Shown piece after piece: positions 32,514 through 41,603 of a stretch of 64,000 nt of DNA. The position numbers and the translations under genes are program-made. Every line of letters begins with the position of its first letter. Within the stretch, counting starts at the first letter, position 1. The DNA is taken from positions 248,001 to 312,000 of the forward strand of contig NZ_JACSQM010000005.1 in the NCBI RefSeq assembly GCF_014836645.1. The letters are read 5' to 3'. The notes beneath the pieces are model-generated. The model searched no databases, was not told the DNA's origin, and worked only from the letters and a program-made list of their open reading frames with translations. Source of the stretch: Fictibacillus norfolkensis. Lineage in GTDB: Bacteria; Bacillota; Bacilli; Bacillales; Fictibacillaceae.

Positions 32514-34733
32514 ATGGTCCATAACGCATCGGCCATAACGGAAAATGGAAAAGACATGTGGCGATCGTCGCCATTTCCGACTGGTCTATCACGCCAAAAA
32601 AGCATGACTTTTCGATGTATGAAGCATAATGAAAGCCTTATTATGTCCGAGAGCGAAGGTGAACTGTTTGACTTGTTTGGCCTTAAACGGGAAAACGTGC
32701 TTCAAAAGAGAATAGAAGACATCTTTCCTAAAGAAATTGCAGACTTTAAAAAAGAAATGTACGAAAGAGCGCTGAACGGAGAAAGTCTTACGTACGAATC
32801 TGAACTGAACGGCATTCCTTTTTTAGCTGCGATCGGTCCCATTTATGATAAAGATGGGACCGTTTCTGAGGTGTATGGATTTTGTGTTGATCTCACTGAA
32901 AGAGTATCCGTTGAAACTCAGCTTGCCGAGAGTGAACAGCGCTTCCGGTCATTGATGGACCATAACATCGATGCCTTGTTTTCGCTCGATCTTGAAGGCA
33001 AATTTACGACTGTCAATAAAGCGTGTGCAACGTTGAGCGGTTATAGCGAGACAGAACTTTTGAACATGACGTTCAATCCGTTCATGCTGCCAGACAGAAG
33101 AGCTGTTGCAATTGATCAGTTCAAGGACGCATTAAAAGGTAATTCCAAAATGTACGAGACTCGGATCAAGCAGAAGAACGGCGAAACTCGCCAGATCATG
33201 TTCACCCTTACTCCGATCATCGTTCTCAATAAAGTGCTCGGTGTTTTCGGAATCGCAAAAGACGTAACCGCAAAAAGAGAAGCGGAAAAAGAACTCCGGG
33301 AAACAAAGGATCTGCTGGAATCTGTTATCTATCATTCTAGTGATGCGATCTCAGTCGTCCACCTAACAGACTTCTCTGTAAAAGTGAACCCGGCGTTTGA
33401 ATTCATATACGGATGGTCCGAAGACGAGCTCGCCAATATGACTTCACACATTTTGCCCGTTGTTCCAGAAGATAAGGTAGCTGAATCCGATAGGCTGATG
33501 ACGATCGTCAAACATGGCGGATATGTAAAAGGTGTCGAGACTATCCGGTTAACGAAGTCTGGTAAGCGGCTAAATGTAAGCCTTTCCTTAAGTCCAATCT
33601 ATGGCGAAAACGGTGAAGTCGTCGCACTATCCGCGATCTCAAGAGATATCACAGATAAAAAACTAAAAGAAAAAGCGTTAAAAGAAAGCGAAGAAAAGTA
33701 TCGGATCATTGCAGAGAACACAACTGATCTAGTTGGTGTCGTTGACCTAGAAGGAAACGTCAAATACGTATCTCCTTCCAACCGGCTTCTTCTCGGGTTT
33801 GATCCGTCGCTTTATGATGGAAAAAAGATTCAAGCGTTCTTCCATTCAGACGACCGTCCAAAGGTAAGAATCGCTATGAATGAGATGGTTCAAACTCAAA
33901 AGCCTGTAAAGTTTGAAGTCCGATGCAAGCACGCACACGGACATTGGGTGACCCTTGAAGCGAACGCTACCCCTATCGCAAACGATTCAGATCAGCCTGA
34001 CTCGTTCGTTGTCGTAGCACGTGACTTGACCGAACGAAAAAAGACAGAAGAGATGCTAAGAAAATCTGACAAGCTGTCTGTTCTCGGTCAGCTTGCCGCT
34101 GGTGTTGCGCATGAGATTCGGAACCCGCTCACCTCGATCCGCGGCTTTCTGCAGCTCTTACAATCAAGGGCGTCAGAGAATGAGGACTACTACGAGATCA
34201 TGCTCTCAGAGATCGATCGAATCAACAGCATCGTTGGAGAGTTTATGCTGCTCGCTAAGCCGCAAGCGATGAATTTTACACAAACCGACCTTCGCCAATT
34301 GTTGCGACACGTAATATCGATTCTTGATACACAGGCGATATTAACGAATGTCCAGATCTATTTTGAAAGTGAACCAGATCTGCCAGAAATTTGGTGTGTG
34401 GACAATCAGATCAAGCAAGTGTTTGTGAACATGCTTAAAAACGCGATCGAAGCAATGCCAACAGGTGGTTCAGTCATTATAAATTTAAAGAGAGAAGGCG
34501 GATACGTTATCGCTTCTTTCATCGACCATGGCTGCGGGATTTCAGAAGAACGCCTGCCAACCCTTGGTGAACCGTTTTATACCACAAAAGAAAAAGGTAC
34601 CGGCCTCGGCCTCATGATCTGTTACAAGATCGTAGAGAACCACCACGGTAAAATCTTGATCAACAGCAAGATTGATGAAGGAACGACCTTCTCGATCCTG
34701 CTTCCGATCGATAAAAATAAACCTGTGTCTTGA
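32514..34733 (+). CDS. Four-PAS-domain sensor histidine kinase, sporulation-kinase-like
   Basis: A 739-residue soluble kinase without membrane segments. Order: a divergent N-terminal PAS (about 25-130), three further PAS domains (about 138-255, 265-385, 392-515), HisKA with H-box LAAGVAHEIRNPLTSIRGFL (His533), and HATPase with NMLKNAIEAM, DHGCGIS and GTGLGLMIC. The H-box and following LQLLQSR strongly resemble KinA/KinE-type sporulation kinases that feed Spo0F; spo0F is 27 kb away in this window. No response regulator gene is adjacent, which fits an orphan kinase. ATG follows GGAGAGG. Confidence 0.88.
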   Translation: MVHNASAITENGKDMWRSSPFPTGLSRQKSMTFRCMKHNESLIMSESEGELFDLFGLKRENVLQKRIEDIFPKEIADFKKEMYERALNGESLTYESELNGIPFLAAIGPIYDKDGTVSEVYGFCVDLTERVSVETQLAESEQRFRSLMDHNIDALFSLDLEGKFTTVNKACATLSGYSETELLNMTFNPFMLPDRRAVAIDQFKDALKGNSKMYETRIKQKNGETRQIMFTLTPIIVLNKVLGVFGIAKDVTAKREAEKELRETKDLLESVIYHSSDAISVVHLTDFSVKVNPAFEFIYGWSEDELANMTSHILPVVPEDKVAESDRLMTIVKHGGYVKGVETIRLTKSGKRLNVSLSLSPIYGENGEVVALSAISRDITDKKLKEKALKESEEKYRIIAENTTDLVGVVDLEGNVKYVSPSNRLLLGFDPSLYDGKKIQAFFHSDDRPKVRIAMNEMVQTQKPVKFEVRCKHAHGHWVTLEANATPIANDSDQPDSFVVVARDLTERKKTEEMLRKSDKLSVLGQLAAGVAHEIRNPLTSIRGFLQLLQSRASENEDYYEIMLSEIDRINSIVGEFMLLAKPQAMNFTQTDLRQLLRHVISILDTQAILTNVQIYFESEPDLPEIWCVDNQIKQVFVNMLKNAIEAMPTGGSVIINLKREGGYVIASFIDHGCGISEERLPTLGEPFYTTKEKGTGLGLMICYKIVENHHGKILINSKIDEGTTFSILLPIDKNKPVS

Positions 34734-34757
34734 GTAGACGCAGGTTTGTTTTTTTGA
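34720..34757 (+). terminator. Intrinsic terminator of the histidine kinase gene
   Basis: AACCTGTGTC-ttgagta-GACGCAGGTT followed by TGTTTTTTT; the stem includes the stop codon. Confidence 0.88.
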
Positions 34758-34815
34758 GGTGTGGATCATTGTTGTAGTGTAGCCGCTCTTTGTCGAAAAT
34801 CGTTTAAATAATTTT

Positions 34816-34899
34816 ATTCGTGAAATTATTGACTCTATCCGTGAAAATAAAATGAATTACCGTGAAAATAAAATAGATTACCGTGAAATTATTTAACTT
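34816..34899 (+). repeat. 21-bp tandem array, class C (four clear units)
   Basis: Units start at 34816, 34837, 34858 and 34879 with core CCGTGAAAATAAAAT (ATTCGTGAAATTAT in the first). A degenerate unit may precede at about 34795. Same 21-bp period as the other arrays but an AT-rich motif of its own. Lies between the convergent kinase and sua5 genes, about 70 bases from the sua5 terminator. Confidence 0.82.
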
Positions 34900-34966
34900 T
34901 ACGATTTCCATTAACAAAATTTTCAATGCATACTAGATCAAACAGCCCATTTCAGCCCTCTTTAAA

Positions 34967-35010
34967 AATAAAAAGCCCTGATCCAATCAACAAACATTGA
35001 ATCAGAGCCA
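34967..35010 (-). terminator. Intrinsic terminator of sua5
   Basis: Minus-strand GGCTCTGATTCAA..TTGGATCAGGGCT followed by TTTTTATTTTT. Confidence 0.85.
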
Positions 35011-35015
35011 TAATT

Positions 35016-36071
35016 CTATTCTTTTATGATATTCCCGCCGGCCGATTTTTCAAGTCTGTTCATAATCGCAACGCCAACACCTGTTTTCGGAAAAACCTCT
35101 CCGAAAATTTGATCGACACCCGCTTCGTTAAATGCTCGTAACGCTTCGTATAGATGCTGAGCCACCGTTTCAGGATTGGAACGATTTCCTGCTGGAATCA
35201 CACAATCCGCTTTATAAACGCCAGCTCTCTCTTCTGTCGTCAGAATTCCAATCCGTTTTCCTGCTTCTCGTTCTTTATCCACAAGTCTCTGCAAAAATTC
35301 CACGCTTCCATCCACAAGAACGAAAGGTGCGTCAGGTGCATAGTGTGTATATTTCATCCCTGGCGATTTAGGTGCATGCTTCTCGTTCTCCAATCCCGGA
35401 TCAACCACGACTCGCCCTGCACCCACTACTTTTTCAAGCTCTTCTAAAGTGATTCCGCCAGGTCGTAAAATCGTGACAAGGTCACCAGTACATTCCACAA
35501 CAGTAGATTCAACCCCAACACCTGTTGAACCGCCATCTACAATTCCCGGAATCCTGCCCTTCAGATCTTCATATACATGCTGAGCTGAAGTGGGGCTTGG
35601 TTTTCCAGAAAGGTTCGCGCTTGGTGCTGCAAGCGGAACATCTGAAGCTGCGATTACAGCGAGTGCGATCTCGTGGTCTGGCATCCTGACAGCAACTGTG
35701 GGTAACCCAGCGGTCACTCTTCCACTTACGTTTTCACCTTTTGGCAGCACAATCGTCAATGGACCTGGCCAGAACGCGGTCATCAATTTTTGTGCGGTAT
35801 CTGAAACAGAAGAAACAAGTCCCTCTAATTGTGAGAGATCTGAAATATGAACGATTAGAGGATTATCACTCGGTCTTCCCTTTGCTTCAAAAATGCGTTT
35901 GATCGCATCATCACTTCTCGCATTACCCGCCAATCCATAAACCGTTTCAGTCGGAATGGCTATTACTTCATTCTTATTTATCCACAAGGAAGCTTGAATA
36001 ATATGTGGATGATTTTCTAACATTTTTTCTGTTTTATCCACAGGCCAGCGTTCCGTTTGGAAGGAGTTCAT
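35016..36071 (-). CDS. ywlC: Threonylcarbamoyl-AMP synthase (Sua5/YwlC)
   Basis: A 351-residue protein: N-terminal YrdC domain (about 25-215; IAIPTETVYGLAGNARSDDA, KGRPSDNPLIVHI) that makes threonylcarbamoyl-AMP from Thr, bicarbonate and ATP for tRNA t6A37, and a C-terminal Sua5 domain (about 240-345; PKSPGMKYTHYAPDAPFVLV linker). Matches B. subtilis YwlC in length and position. Its 5' end carries DnaA-box sequences (see 35978-36176). Confidence 0.95.
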   Translation of the reverse strand: MNSFQTERWPVDKTEKMLENHPHIIQASLWINKNEVIAIPTETVYGLAGNARSDDAIKRIFEAKGRPSDNPLIVHISDLSQLEGLVSSVSDTAQKLMTAFWPGPLTIVLPKGENVSGRVTAGLPTVAVRMPDHEIALAVIAASDVPLAAPSANLSGKPSPTSAQHVYEDLKGRIPGIVDGGSTGVGVESTVVECTGDLVTILRPGGITLEELEKVVGAGRVVVDPGLENEKHAPKSPGMKYTHYAPDAPFVLVDGSVEFLQRLVDKEREAGKRIGILTTEERAGVYKADCVIPAGNRSNPETVAQHLYEALRAFNEAGVDQIFGEVFPKTGVGVAIMNRLEKSAGGNIIKE

Positions 36072-36176
36072 GTGATAAATCCTTTCTATTACTCAGGTCA
36101 ACCTTCTATAGAAAGGTCGATTACAAAACTTTTATATCCACAGAGTTATACACAATTTGTCATAAATTGTGGACAA
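35978..36176. promoter_or_regulatory. DnaA-box cluster at the 5' end of ywlC
   Basis: Six DnaA-box-like 9-mers in 199 bases: TTATCCACA exactly at 35978 and 36034, and one-mismatch forms at 36004 (reverse TCATCCACA), 36134 (ATATCCACA), 36146 (TTATACACA) and 36168 (reverse TTGTCCACA). In B. subtilis a region at ywlC is one of the few stable DnaA-binding loci outside oriC, so conservation of a cluster here is credible. Two boxes are inside the coding region, one at its edge. Confidence 0.72.
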
Positions 36177-36194
36177 CTTGTTGACAATCTCTGA

Positions 36195-36632
36195 TTAATC
36201 CAATGCATAAGCTAAAAGTTCTGCTCCTGATGTTGCATTATTTTTTATATGATCAGCGCTCTCGATATGTGGAGGCACTTTATCTTTAGGAATTGTTTTA
36301 AAAGAAAGTTGTTCGAACATATGCACAGCTTTCGTAAGTAAATAAAGGGTTTTGACTCCTTTATCTTTTGAGTATACCAAAATTTTATCAATGAGTTTAA
36401 GAAGAAGCGTCTCTGAAGAATATTTCTGCTTGAGTACGAAAGACCGGAGCAAGCCATCGTTTCCGATTCTCTCTAAACCTACTGTACCGATCGTCTCACC
36501 TTGGTCGTTTACCACGACTAAATAATTTTCGATGCTGTCTTTGATTCCTTCTGACTGAAGTCCAGCTTTTCCGACGAGCTGTAACAGATCTTTGGCTTCA
36601 TGCTGCATAGCCTGCCTTAAAATTATCGTCAT
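36195..36632 (-). CDS. ywlB: GNAT-like acetyltransferase (YwlB)
   Basis: A 145-residue protein: MTIILRQAMQHEAKDLLQLV start, central VVVNDQGETIGTVGLERIGN, and VKTLYLLTKAVHMFEQLSFK, the strand-helix order of a GNAT fold. The usual Q/RxxGxG loop is degenerate (VLKQKYSSETLLLKLIDKI), so catalytic competence is uncertain. Position between ywlC and spoIIR corresponds to B. subtilis ywlB. ATG at 36632 follows GGGAG. Confidence 0.82.
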   Translation of the reverse strand: MTIILRQAMQHEAKDLLQLVGKAGLQSEGIKDSIENYLVVVNDQGETIGTVGLERIGNDGLLRSFVLKQKYSSETLLLKLIDKILVYSKDKGVKTLYLLTKAVHMFEQLSFKTIPKDKVPPHIESADHIKNNATSGAELLAYALD

Positions 36633-36708
36633 CAATAACTCCCCTATTCCTATATAATTTCAGCCTTCGTTCGGCTGTTTTTCACCATTTCATCCGAAAA
36701 TTTTTAAA

Positions 36709-36746
36709 AAAAGAAGGCTAACCACCATTTGGTTACCTTCTTCATT
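36709..36746 (-). terminator. Intrinsic terminator of spoIIR
   Basis: Minus-strand GAAGGTAACCA-aatgg-TGGTTAGCCTTC followed by TTTTTTT. Confidence 0.87.
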
Positions 36747-36786
36747 TTCTATAATCTATGAAAATAGGGAGGAAAATATGCACATT

Positions 36787-37452
36787 TTACGAGAATAAGG
36801 ACCCAACAAAGCTGAATAGGCTATCAAACAGTTCTACCACAAAGAATTTCGTCTCGATTTCATCAGCTTCATCTGCTTGATCCGCTCCTGCATCAGCTGC
36901 TGTATCTACTACATCACCTTTACCATCTTTGTTTTCTTTTACTGCATCGCCATTTTCAAAGTCTAGAAAGCATAATGGCGGGAAGAGCACACACCACCAG
37001 TTCTTCCCTTCACCTTCGCCAAGTGTGATCAGCACTGCTTCATATTGTCCTGCCGGATAGATGAAATCGCCATACATTTTAGTAGGAAAAGCCACTTTGT
37101 TTAACTCTACAGAAAACGTCTTCTCAAGGCCTGCTTCATCCAGCTTACCTTGAACGATTCTTTCAATCGTTGGCAGCTGTTTACGAATGATTTCACGCGC
37201 TTTAGAAATGGAAGATAACTCACCCACCCAAGTTGTAATCTGGGCGTTTACTTCGTCACGGATCTCACGCTTCAGCTTTTGGTCAGCATCCGTATTGCTG
37301 TTTGCTAGAATCCGAAGTCTGATCGATTCTTCAGGTATTTTAACAGAGGCGTTCATTGTTGCGTTCGCCACCTTGGTTTGTGTTTCAAAAAACAAGAACA
37401 TCACCGCTAAAGAGATAAGAACTAGAATAAAGAAATGATTGCGTTTTTTCAT
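36787..37452 (-). CDS. spoIIR: Stage II sporulation protein R
   Basis: A 221-residue secreted signalling protein made in the forespore that triggers SpoIIGA cleavage of pro-sigma-E in the mother cell. N-terminal membrane segment/signal KKRNHFFILVLISLAVMFLF; conserved ESIRLRILANSNTDADQKLK and the C-terminal NWWCVLFPPLCFLDF. The last ~50 residues are an acidic tail (DTAADAGADQADEADE) and a hydrophobic end. ATG at 37452 follows GGGGGAGG; the longer in-frame start lies in the promoter. A sigma-F-type promoter is visible upstream. Confidence 0.95.
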   Translation of the reverse strand: MKKRNHFFILVLISLAVMFLFFETQTKVANATMNASVKIPEESIRLRILANSNTDADQKLKREIRDEVNAQITTWVGELSSISKAREIIRKQLPTIERIVQGKLDEAGLEKTFSVELNKVAFPTKMYGDFIYPAGQYEAVLITLGEGEGKNWWCVLFPPLCFLDFENGDAVKENKDGKGDVVDTAADAGADQADEADEIETKFFVVELFDSLFSFVGSLFS

Positions 37453-37483
37453 TGTTTTTTCCTCCCCCGTCGTATCTAACCAC

Positions 37484-37512
37484 AGTTTGGACACGGTGGG
37501 ATTTTTTCATAC
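37484..37512 (-). promoter_or_regulatory. Candidate sigma-F promoter of spoIIR
   Basis: Minus-strand GTATG (37508-37512), a 15-base spacer, then GTCCAAACT (37484-37492), close to the sigma-F consensus and about 30 bases before the start codon. spoIIR is a sigma-F gene in B. subtilis. Confidence 0.6.
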
Positions 37513-37578
37513 TAGTAATCTAGTAAATTTCGTTCTGTCTGATTCGACATTCGTTTTGCATTGGTGTTTTTGAAAGTG

Positions 37579-37704
37579 GTTGATTTCCGTTACAGATGCT
37601 CGCTTTCCGTGGGGCAGGCGGTGAGCCACATTCGTACGTTCCGTATAAGTGTCTCACCTGCCCACCTGTCCCACAGGAGTCTCGCACCTTTCACTCCAAT
37701 CAAC
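37579..37704 (+). repeat. Palindromic dispersed repeat, copy D (subtype II)
   Basis: A 126-bp element with exact GTTGATT/AATCAAC ends, GCTCGCTTTCCGTGGGGCAGG, GGTGAG/CTCACC and subtype II apical sequence (CACATTCGTACGTTCCGTAT). Lies in the 400-base gap between spoIIR and rbsR, at the junction where the ribose operon interrupts the spoIIR-prmC order seen in B. subtilis. Confidence 0.85.
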
Positions 37705-37780
37705 TGGCTAAAGGGGAATAAACAAAAAATTTGAAGGTAATTTATTTGAATTTAACTAGACAAGAGAAAAATTTACCAAC

Positions 37781-37828
37781 TTGCAAGCTGCTTCTATTTC
37801 TGTTAACTTAAATGTGTAAACGGTTACA
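37781..37828 (+). promoter_or_regulatory. rbs operon promoter with cre/RbsR operator
   Basis: TTGCAA (37781-37786), 17 bases, TAACTT (37804-37809). TGTAAACGGTTACA (37815-37828) is a palindrome fitting the LacI/CcpA cre consensus at every defined position and overlaps the expected transcription start, so RbsR and/or CcpA would block initiation. Confidence 0.78.
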
Positions 37829-37853
37829 TATCGGTTTAAGAGGAGGCGAAGAT

Positions 37854-38843
37854 TTGGTTACGATTCGTGATGTGGCAAAAAAATCAGGTGTATCGGTTGC
37901 GACGGTATCTCGCGTATTGAATGCAAATGGATACGTTCATGAAGATACGCGCAAAAAAGTGATGGCTGCCGTTGCTGAACTGAAGTATAGCCCAAATGAA
38001 GTCGCCCGTTCCCTCTATAAAAAGAAATCAAAACTGGTCGGCTTGTTGCTGCCAGACATCACCAACCCATTTTTTCCACAGTTAGCAAGAGGTGTAGAAG
38101 ATGAGATGCAAAAAGGCGGTTATCGTATTCTTTTTGGAAACAGTGATGAGAATGCCGAGAAAGAGCTGGATTATTTAAACACTTTTATTCAGAACAATGT
38201 AGTCGGCATCATTTCAGCCACGAACAATAAAGCAAAGAACAACTATAAAAACCTGTCCATTCCCGTAGTATTTCTAGACAGAACATCAAGTGATTATCCA
38301 TCGGTCTATGCGGATGGAAAAGAAGGCGGAAGAATAGCTGCCCAAGAGATAGTGGAGAGGGGCAGCAAACGGATCACGATTTTAAAAGGTCCCGCACATA
38401 TCCAACCGGCTCAAGATCGTTTTCAAGGCGCGTTAGAAGTGCTAAGTCAATCAAACATTGATTTTCATGTGATGTCGACGACTTCTTTTGCCTTTGAAGA
38501 TGCAGAGAAATGGGCGAAAGAACTTTTTGCAACGTATCCTGATACAGATGGTGTGTTAGCGAGCAACGATATTGTGGCAACAGCCGTCCTACATGAAGCA
38601 CTTCGTCTCGGAAAATCGATTCCGAAAGAACTGCAGATCATCGGGTTTGATGACGTACCACAGAGCAGTTTGTTGTTCCCTTCCCTTTCTACCATCCGCC
38701 AGCCGGCTTATGAGATGGGAAAAGAAGCGGCACAGCTGCTTGTAAAAATCATCAATCAAGAAAAAATTCAACAACAGCAAGTTCAACTGCCTGTTACATT
38801 TATAGATCGAAACACAACAAGAAAGGTTGATACGAATGGTTAA
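37854..38843 (+). CDS. rbsR: Ribose operon repressor (LacI family)
   Basis: A 329-residue LacI-family regulator. Helix-turn-helix TIRDVAKKSGVSVATVSRVL (residues 3-22), then the hinge and periplasmic-binding-like domain. I pick the TTG at 37854, seven bases after GAGGAGG; an ATG 14 codons upstream would begin within the operator. First gene of the rbs operon, overlapping rbsK by 8 bases. Confidence 0.93.
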   Translation: MVTIRDVAKKSGVSVATVSRVLNANGYVHEDTRKKVMAAVAELKYSPNEVARSLYKKKSKLVGLLLPDITNPFFPQLARGVEDEMQKGGYRILFGNSDENAEKELDYLNTFIQNNVVGIISATNNKAKNNYKNLSIPVVFLDRTSSDYPSVYADGKEGGRIAAQEIVERGSKRITILKGPAHIQPAQDRFQGALEVLSQSNIDFHVMSTTSFAFEDAEKWAKELFATYPDTDGVLASNDIVATAVLHEALRLGKSIPKELQIIGFDDVPQSSLLFPSLSTIRQPAYEMGKEAAQLLVKIINQEKIQQQQVQLPVTFIDRNTTRKVDTNG

Positions 38844-39714
38844 AATTGTAGTCATCGGAAGCTCGTCGATGGATTTAGTCGTTACATCTGATCAACGGCC
38901 AGGAGCAGGAGAAACTGTTTTGGGACGTTCGTTTAAAACCGTGCCTGGAGGAAAAGGAGCGAACCAAGCGGTCGCAGCTGCTCGTCTTGGTGCAGAGGTT
39001 TACATGATCGGATGTGTGGGCGACGACCATTATGGAGCAGCGATTCTAGAGAACTTTAAACAAAACGCTGTTGATGCAACGAATGTGGAACCGGTTACAC
39101 ATACAGAGAGTGGTACAGCTCATATCATTTTAGCTGAAGGTGATAACAGCATCGTCGTCGTTAAAGGCGCGAATGATCATGTGACTCCCCATTATGTAAA
39201 AAAATCAGAATTGCTCATCAAACAAGCGAATATGGTACTCATTCAACAAGAAATCCCTGAAGAAACTGTTGAATATGTAAGTGAGCTTTGTCAGGAGCTA
39301 GATGTTCCATTGTTATTGAACCCAGCTCCAGCTCGCCCACTCTCTAAAAAAGTGATCGACTCGGTAAGCTATATTACACCGAACGAACATGAAGCTGCCG
39401 TTCTTTTCGATAACCTGTCAACAGAGTCAGCACTGAAACAGTATTCGAACAAAGTGTTTATTACAGAAGGAAAAGCAGGCGCTCGTTATTTTGATGGTGA
39501 AAAAGAGATCACCGTTCCTTCCTACACAGTAGAAGCGATAGATACGACCGGTGCGGGAGATACATTCAATGCAGCACTAGCCGTTGCTTTAGCTGAAGGA
39601 AAAAGCATCAATGAAAGTTTGCAGTTCGCCAATCGAGCCGCTTCCCTATCTGTTACGAAGTTCGGTGCTCAAGGCGGCATGCCGAATCGAACAGAAGTGG
39701 AGGCATCTCTATGA
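38836..39714 (+). CDS. rbsK: Ribokinase
   Basis: A 292-residue PfkB-family kinase phosphorylating ribose to ribose 5-phosphate. N-terminal [36 protein letters not shown], and the catalytic [20 protein letters not shown]. The ATG at 38836 lies within the rbsR end, with AGAAAGG upstream. Its last four bases overlap rbsD. Confidence 0.96.
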   Translation: MVKIVVIGSSSMDLVVTSDQRPGAGETVLGRSFKTVPGGKGANQAVAAARLGAEVYMIGCVGDDHYGAAILENFKQNAVDATNVEPVTHTESGTAHIILAEGDNSIVVVKGANDHVTPHYVKKSELLIKQANMVLIQQEIPEETVEYVSELCQELDVPLLLNPAPARPLSKKVIDSVSYITPNEHEAAVLFDNLSTESALKQYSNKVFITEGKAGARYFDGEKEITVPSYTVEAIDTTGAGDTFNAALAVALAEGKSINESLQFANRAASLSVTKFGAQGGMPNRTEVEASL

Positions 39715-40106
39715 AACGACATGGCATCTTAAACAGTCATATCTCAAAAGTTTTAAGTGACCTCGGCCACACCGATCTTATCGTGATCGCGGATGCGGGT
39801 CTTCCGATTCCAAGCGATGTTCCGCGGATCGATCTCGCACTCACGCTCGGAGTACCGAGCTTTACAGATGTTGTTTCCGCTGTATCAAATGATATGGTCG
39901 TGGAACAAGTAATACTTGCGAGCGAAATTAAAGAGAAAAACGAAAAGACTTTAACGTTTATGAACGAGACGTTTCCTGAATCAGAACAAAAATTCGTTTC
40001 TCATGAAGCGTTTAAACAATTATCAAAGCAGGCAAAAGTGGTCATTCGAACTGGTGAAGTCACGCCGTATGCCAACTGTATCCTGCAAGCAGGTGTAATC
40101 TTCTAA
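39711..40106 (+). CDS. rbsD: D-ribose pyranase
   Basis: A 131-residue RbsD-family protein converting beta-ribopyranose to the ribofuranose form used by ribokinase. Catalytic His20 is in [20 protein letters not shown], and the C-terminal [20 protein letters not shown] is typical. Overlaps rbsK by 4 bases. Confidence 0.96.
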   Translation: MKRHGILNSHISKVLSDLGHTDLIVIADAGLPIPSDVPRIDLALTLGVPSFTDVVSAVSNDMVVEQVILASEIKEKNEKTLTFMNETFPESEQKFVSHEAFKQLSKQAKVVIRTGEVTPYANCILQAGVIF

Positions 40107-40120
40107 AAGAGGTGATCGTT

Positions 40121-41602
40121 TTGCACATTCAAATGAACGACATATATAAAGCATTTGGTGCCAACCAAGTATTATCGGGTGTTGACTTCGACCTTCAAGC
40201 AGGTGAAGTGCATGCCCTAATGGGTGAGAACGGTGCCGGAAAATCTACGTTGATGAACATTTTAACCGGCCTTCATAAACGAGATTCGGGAACCATTCAG
40301 ATCGACGGACAAGAGCAATACTTTGACAACCCGAAAGAAGCCGAGAAGCACGGTGTCGCGTTCATCCACCAAGAATTGAACGTATGGCCTGATATGACTG
40401 TGCTCGATAACCTTTTTATCGGCAAAGAGATGCGTTCACCGTTCGGCCTGTTAAAAACGAAAGAAATGAAAGCGTTGGCAAAAAAGCAATTTGAAAAGTT
40501 AGCGGTTACCATCCCACTCGAAAAAGACGCAGGACTCTGTTCAGTTGGTCAACAGCAGATGATTGAGATCGCGAAAGCGCTTATGACAAACGCTAAAGTC
40601 ATCATCATGGACGAGCCAACCGCTGCCCTTACAGAGCGTGAGATCGAAAAATTATTTGACGTAATCAACGCTCTTCGTAAAGAAGGTGTATCGATCGTTT
40701 ACATCTCACACCGTATGGAAGAGATTTTTGCAATCTGTGACCGAATTACGGTGATGAGAGATGGTAAAACGGTTGATACGAGAGCGATCGCGGAGACTAG
40801 CTTTGATGAAGTGGTACGAAAGATGGTCGGCCGCGAGCTTACAGATCGCTTTCCAGAGCGAAATCCACAAGTTGGTGAGATCGTCTTAGAAGTAAAGAAC
40901 GCGACGAGAAATGGAATCTTTGAAAATATTAATTTCTCTGTAAGAGCCGGTGAGATCGTTGGTGTTTCAGGTCTTATGGGTGCAGGTCGAACGGAGATCA
41001 TGCGCGCATTATTCGGTCTAGATCAGCTTGATTCTGGCGAGATTTGGGTTGGTGGTCAGAAGGTATCTATCAAGAACCCATACGAAGCAGTGAAACGCGG
41101 GATCGGTTTTATTACAGAAGACAGAAAGAACGAAGGCTTGGTGCTCGATTTTTCGATACGTGAAAACATGGCGCTGCCGAACTTACGAAGTTTTTCTAAA
41201 AATGGCGTAATCGATTATAAAACTGAGACTGACTTTGTGGACATGCTCATCAAACGGTTACAGATTAAGACCGAATCGAGCGAGACGAACGCCAAGAACC
41301 TTTCCGGAGGCAACCAGCAAAAAGTGGTTATCGCGAAATGGGTTGGAATCGGACCGAAAGTATTGATCTTGGACGAGCCAACTAGAGGCGTTGACGTTGG
41401 TGCGAAGCGTGAAATCTATCAGTTGATGAACGAACTTACCGATCGTGGTGTAGCGATTATCATGGTCTCGTCAGAACTTCCAGAAGTTCTTGGCATGAGT
41501 GATCGCATTCTCGTCGTTCACGAAGGACAGATCAGCGGTGAACTCACGAAAAGCGAAGCAACGCAAGAAAGAATAATGACATATGCAACGGGAGGACAAT
41601 AA
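40121..41602 (+). CDS. rbsA: Ribose ABC transporter ATPase (tandem domains)
   Basis: A 493-residue protein with two ABC domains. First: Walker [15 protein letters not shown], signature [14 protein letters not shown], Walker [13 protein letters not shown]. Second, from about 250: degenerate Walker [15 protein letters not shown], signature [27 protein letters not shown] choose TTG at 40121 behind AGAGGTG, which gives the same length as B. subtilis RbsA. Confidence 0.94.
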   Translation: MHIQMNDIYKAFGANQVLSGVDFDLQAGEVHALMGENGAGKSTLMNILTGLHKRDSGTIQIDGQEQYFDNPKEAEKHGVAFIHQELNVWPDMTVLDNLFIGKEMRSPFGLLKTKEMKALAKKQFEKLAVTIPLEKDAGLCSVGQQQMIEIAKALMTNAKVIIMDEPTAALTEREIEKLFDVINALRKEGVSIVYISHRMEEIFAICDRITVMRDGKTVDTRAIAETSFDEVVRKMVGRELTDRFPERNPQVGEIVLEVKNATRNGIFENINFSVRAGEIVGVSGLMGAGRTEIMRALFGLDQLDSGEIWVGGQKVSIKNPYEAVKRGIGFITEDRKNEGLVLDFSIRENMALPNLRSFSKNGVIDYKTETDFVDMLIKRLQIKTESSETNAKNLSGGNQQKVVIAKWVGIGPKVLILDEPTRGVDVGAKREIYQLMNELTDRGVAIIMVSSELPEVLGMSDRILVVHEGQISGELTKSEATQERIMTYATGGQ

Positions 41603-41603
41603 A

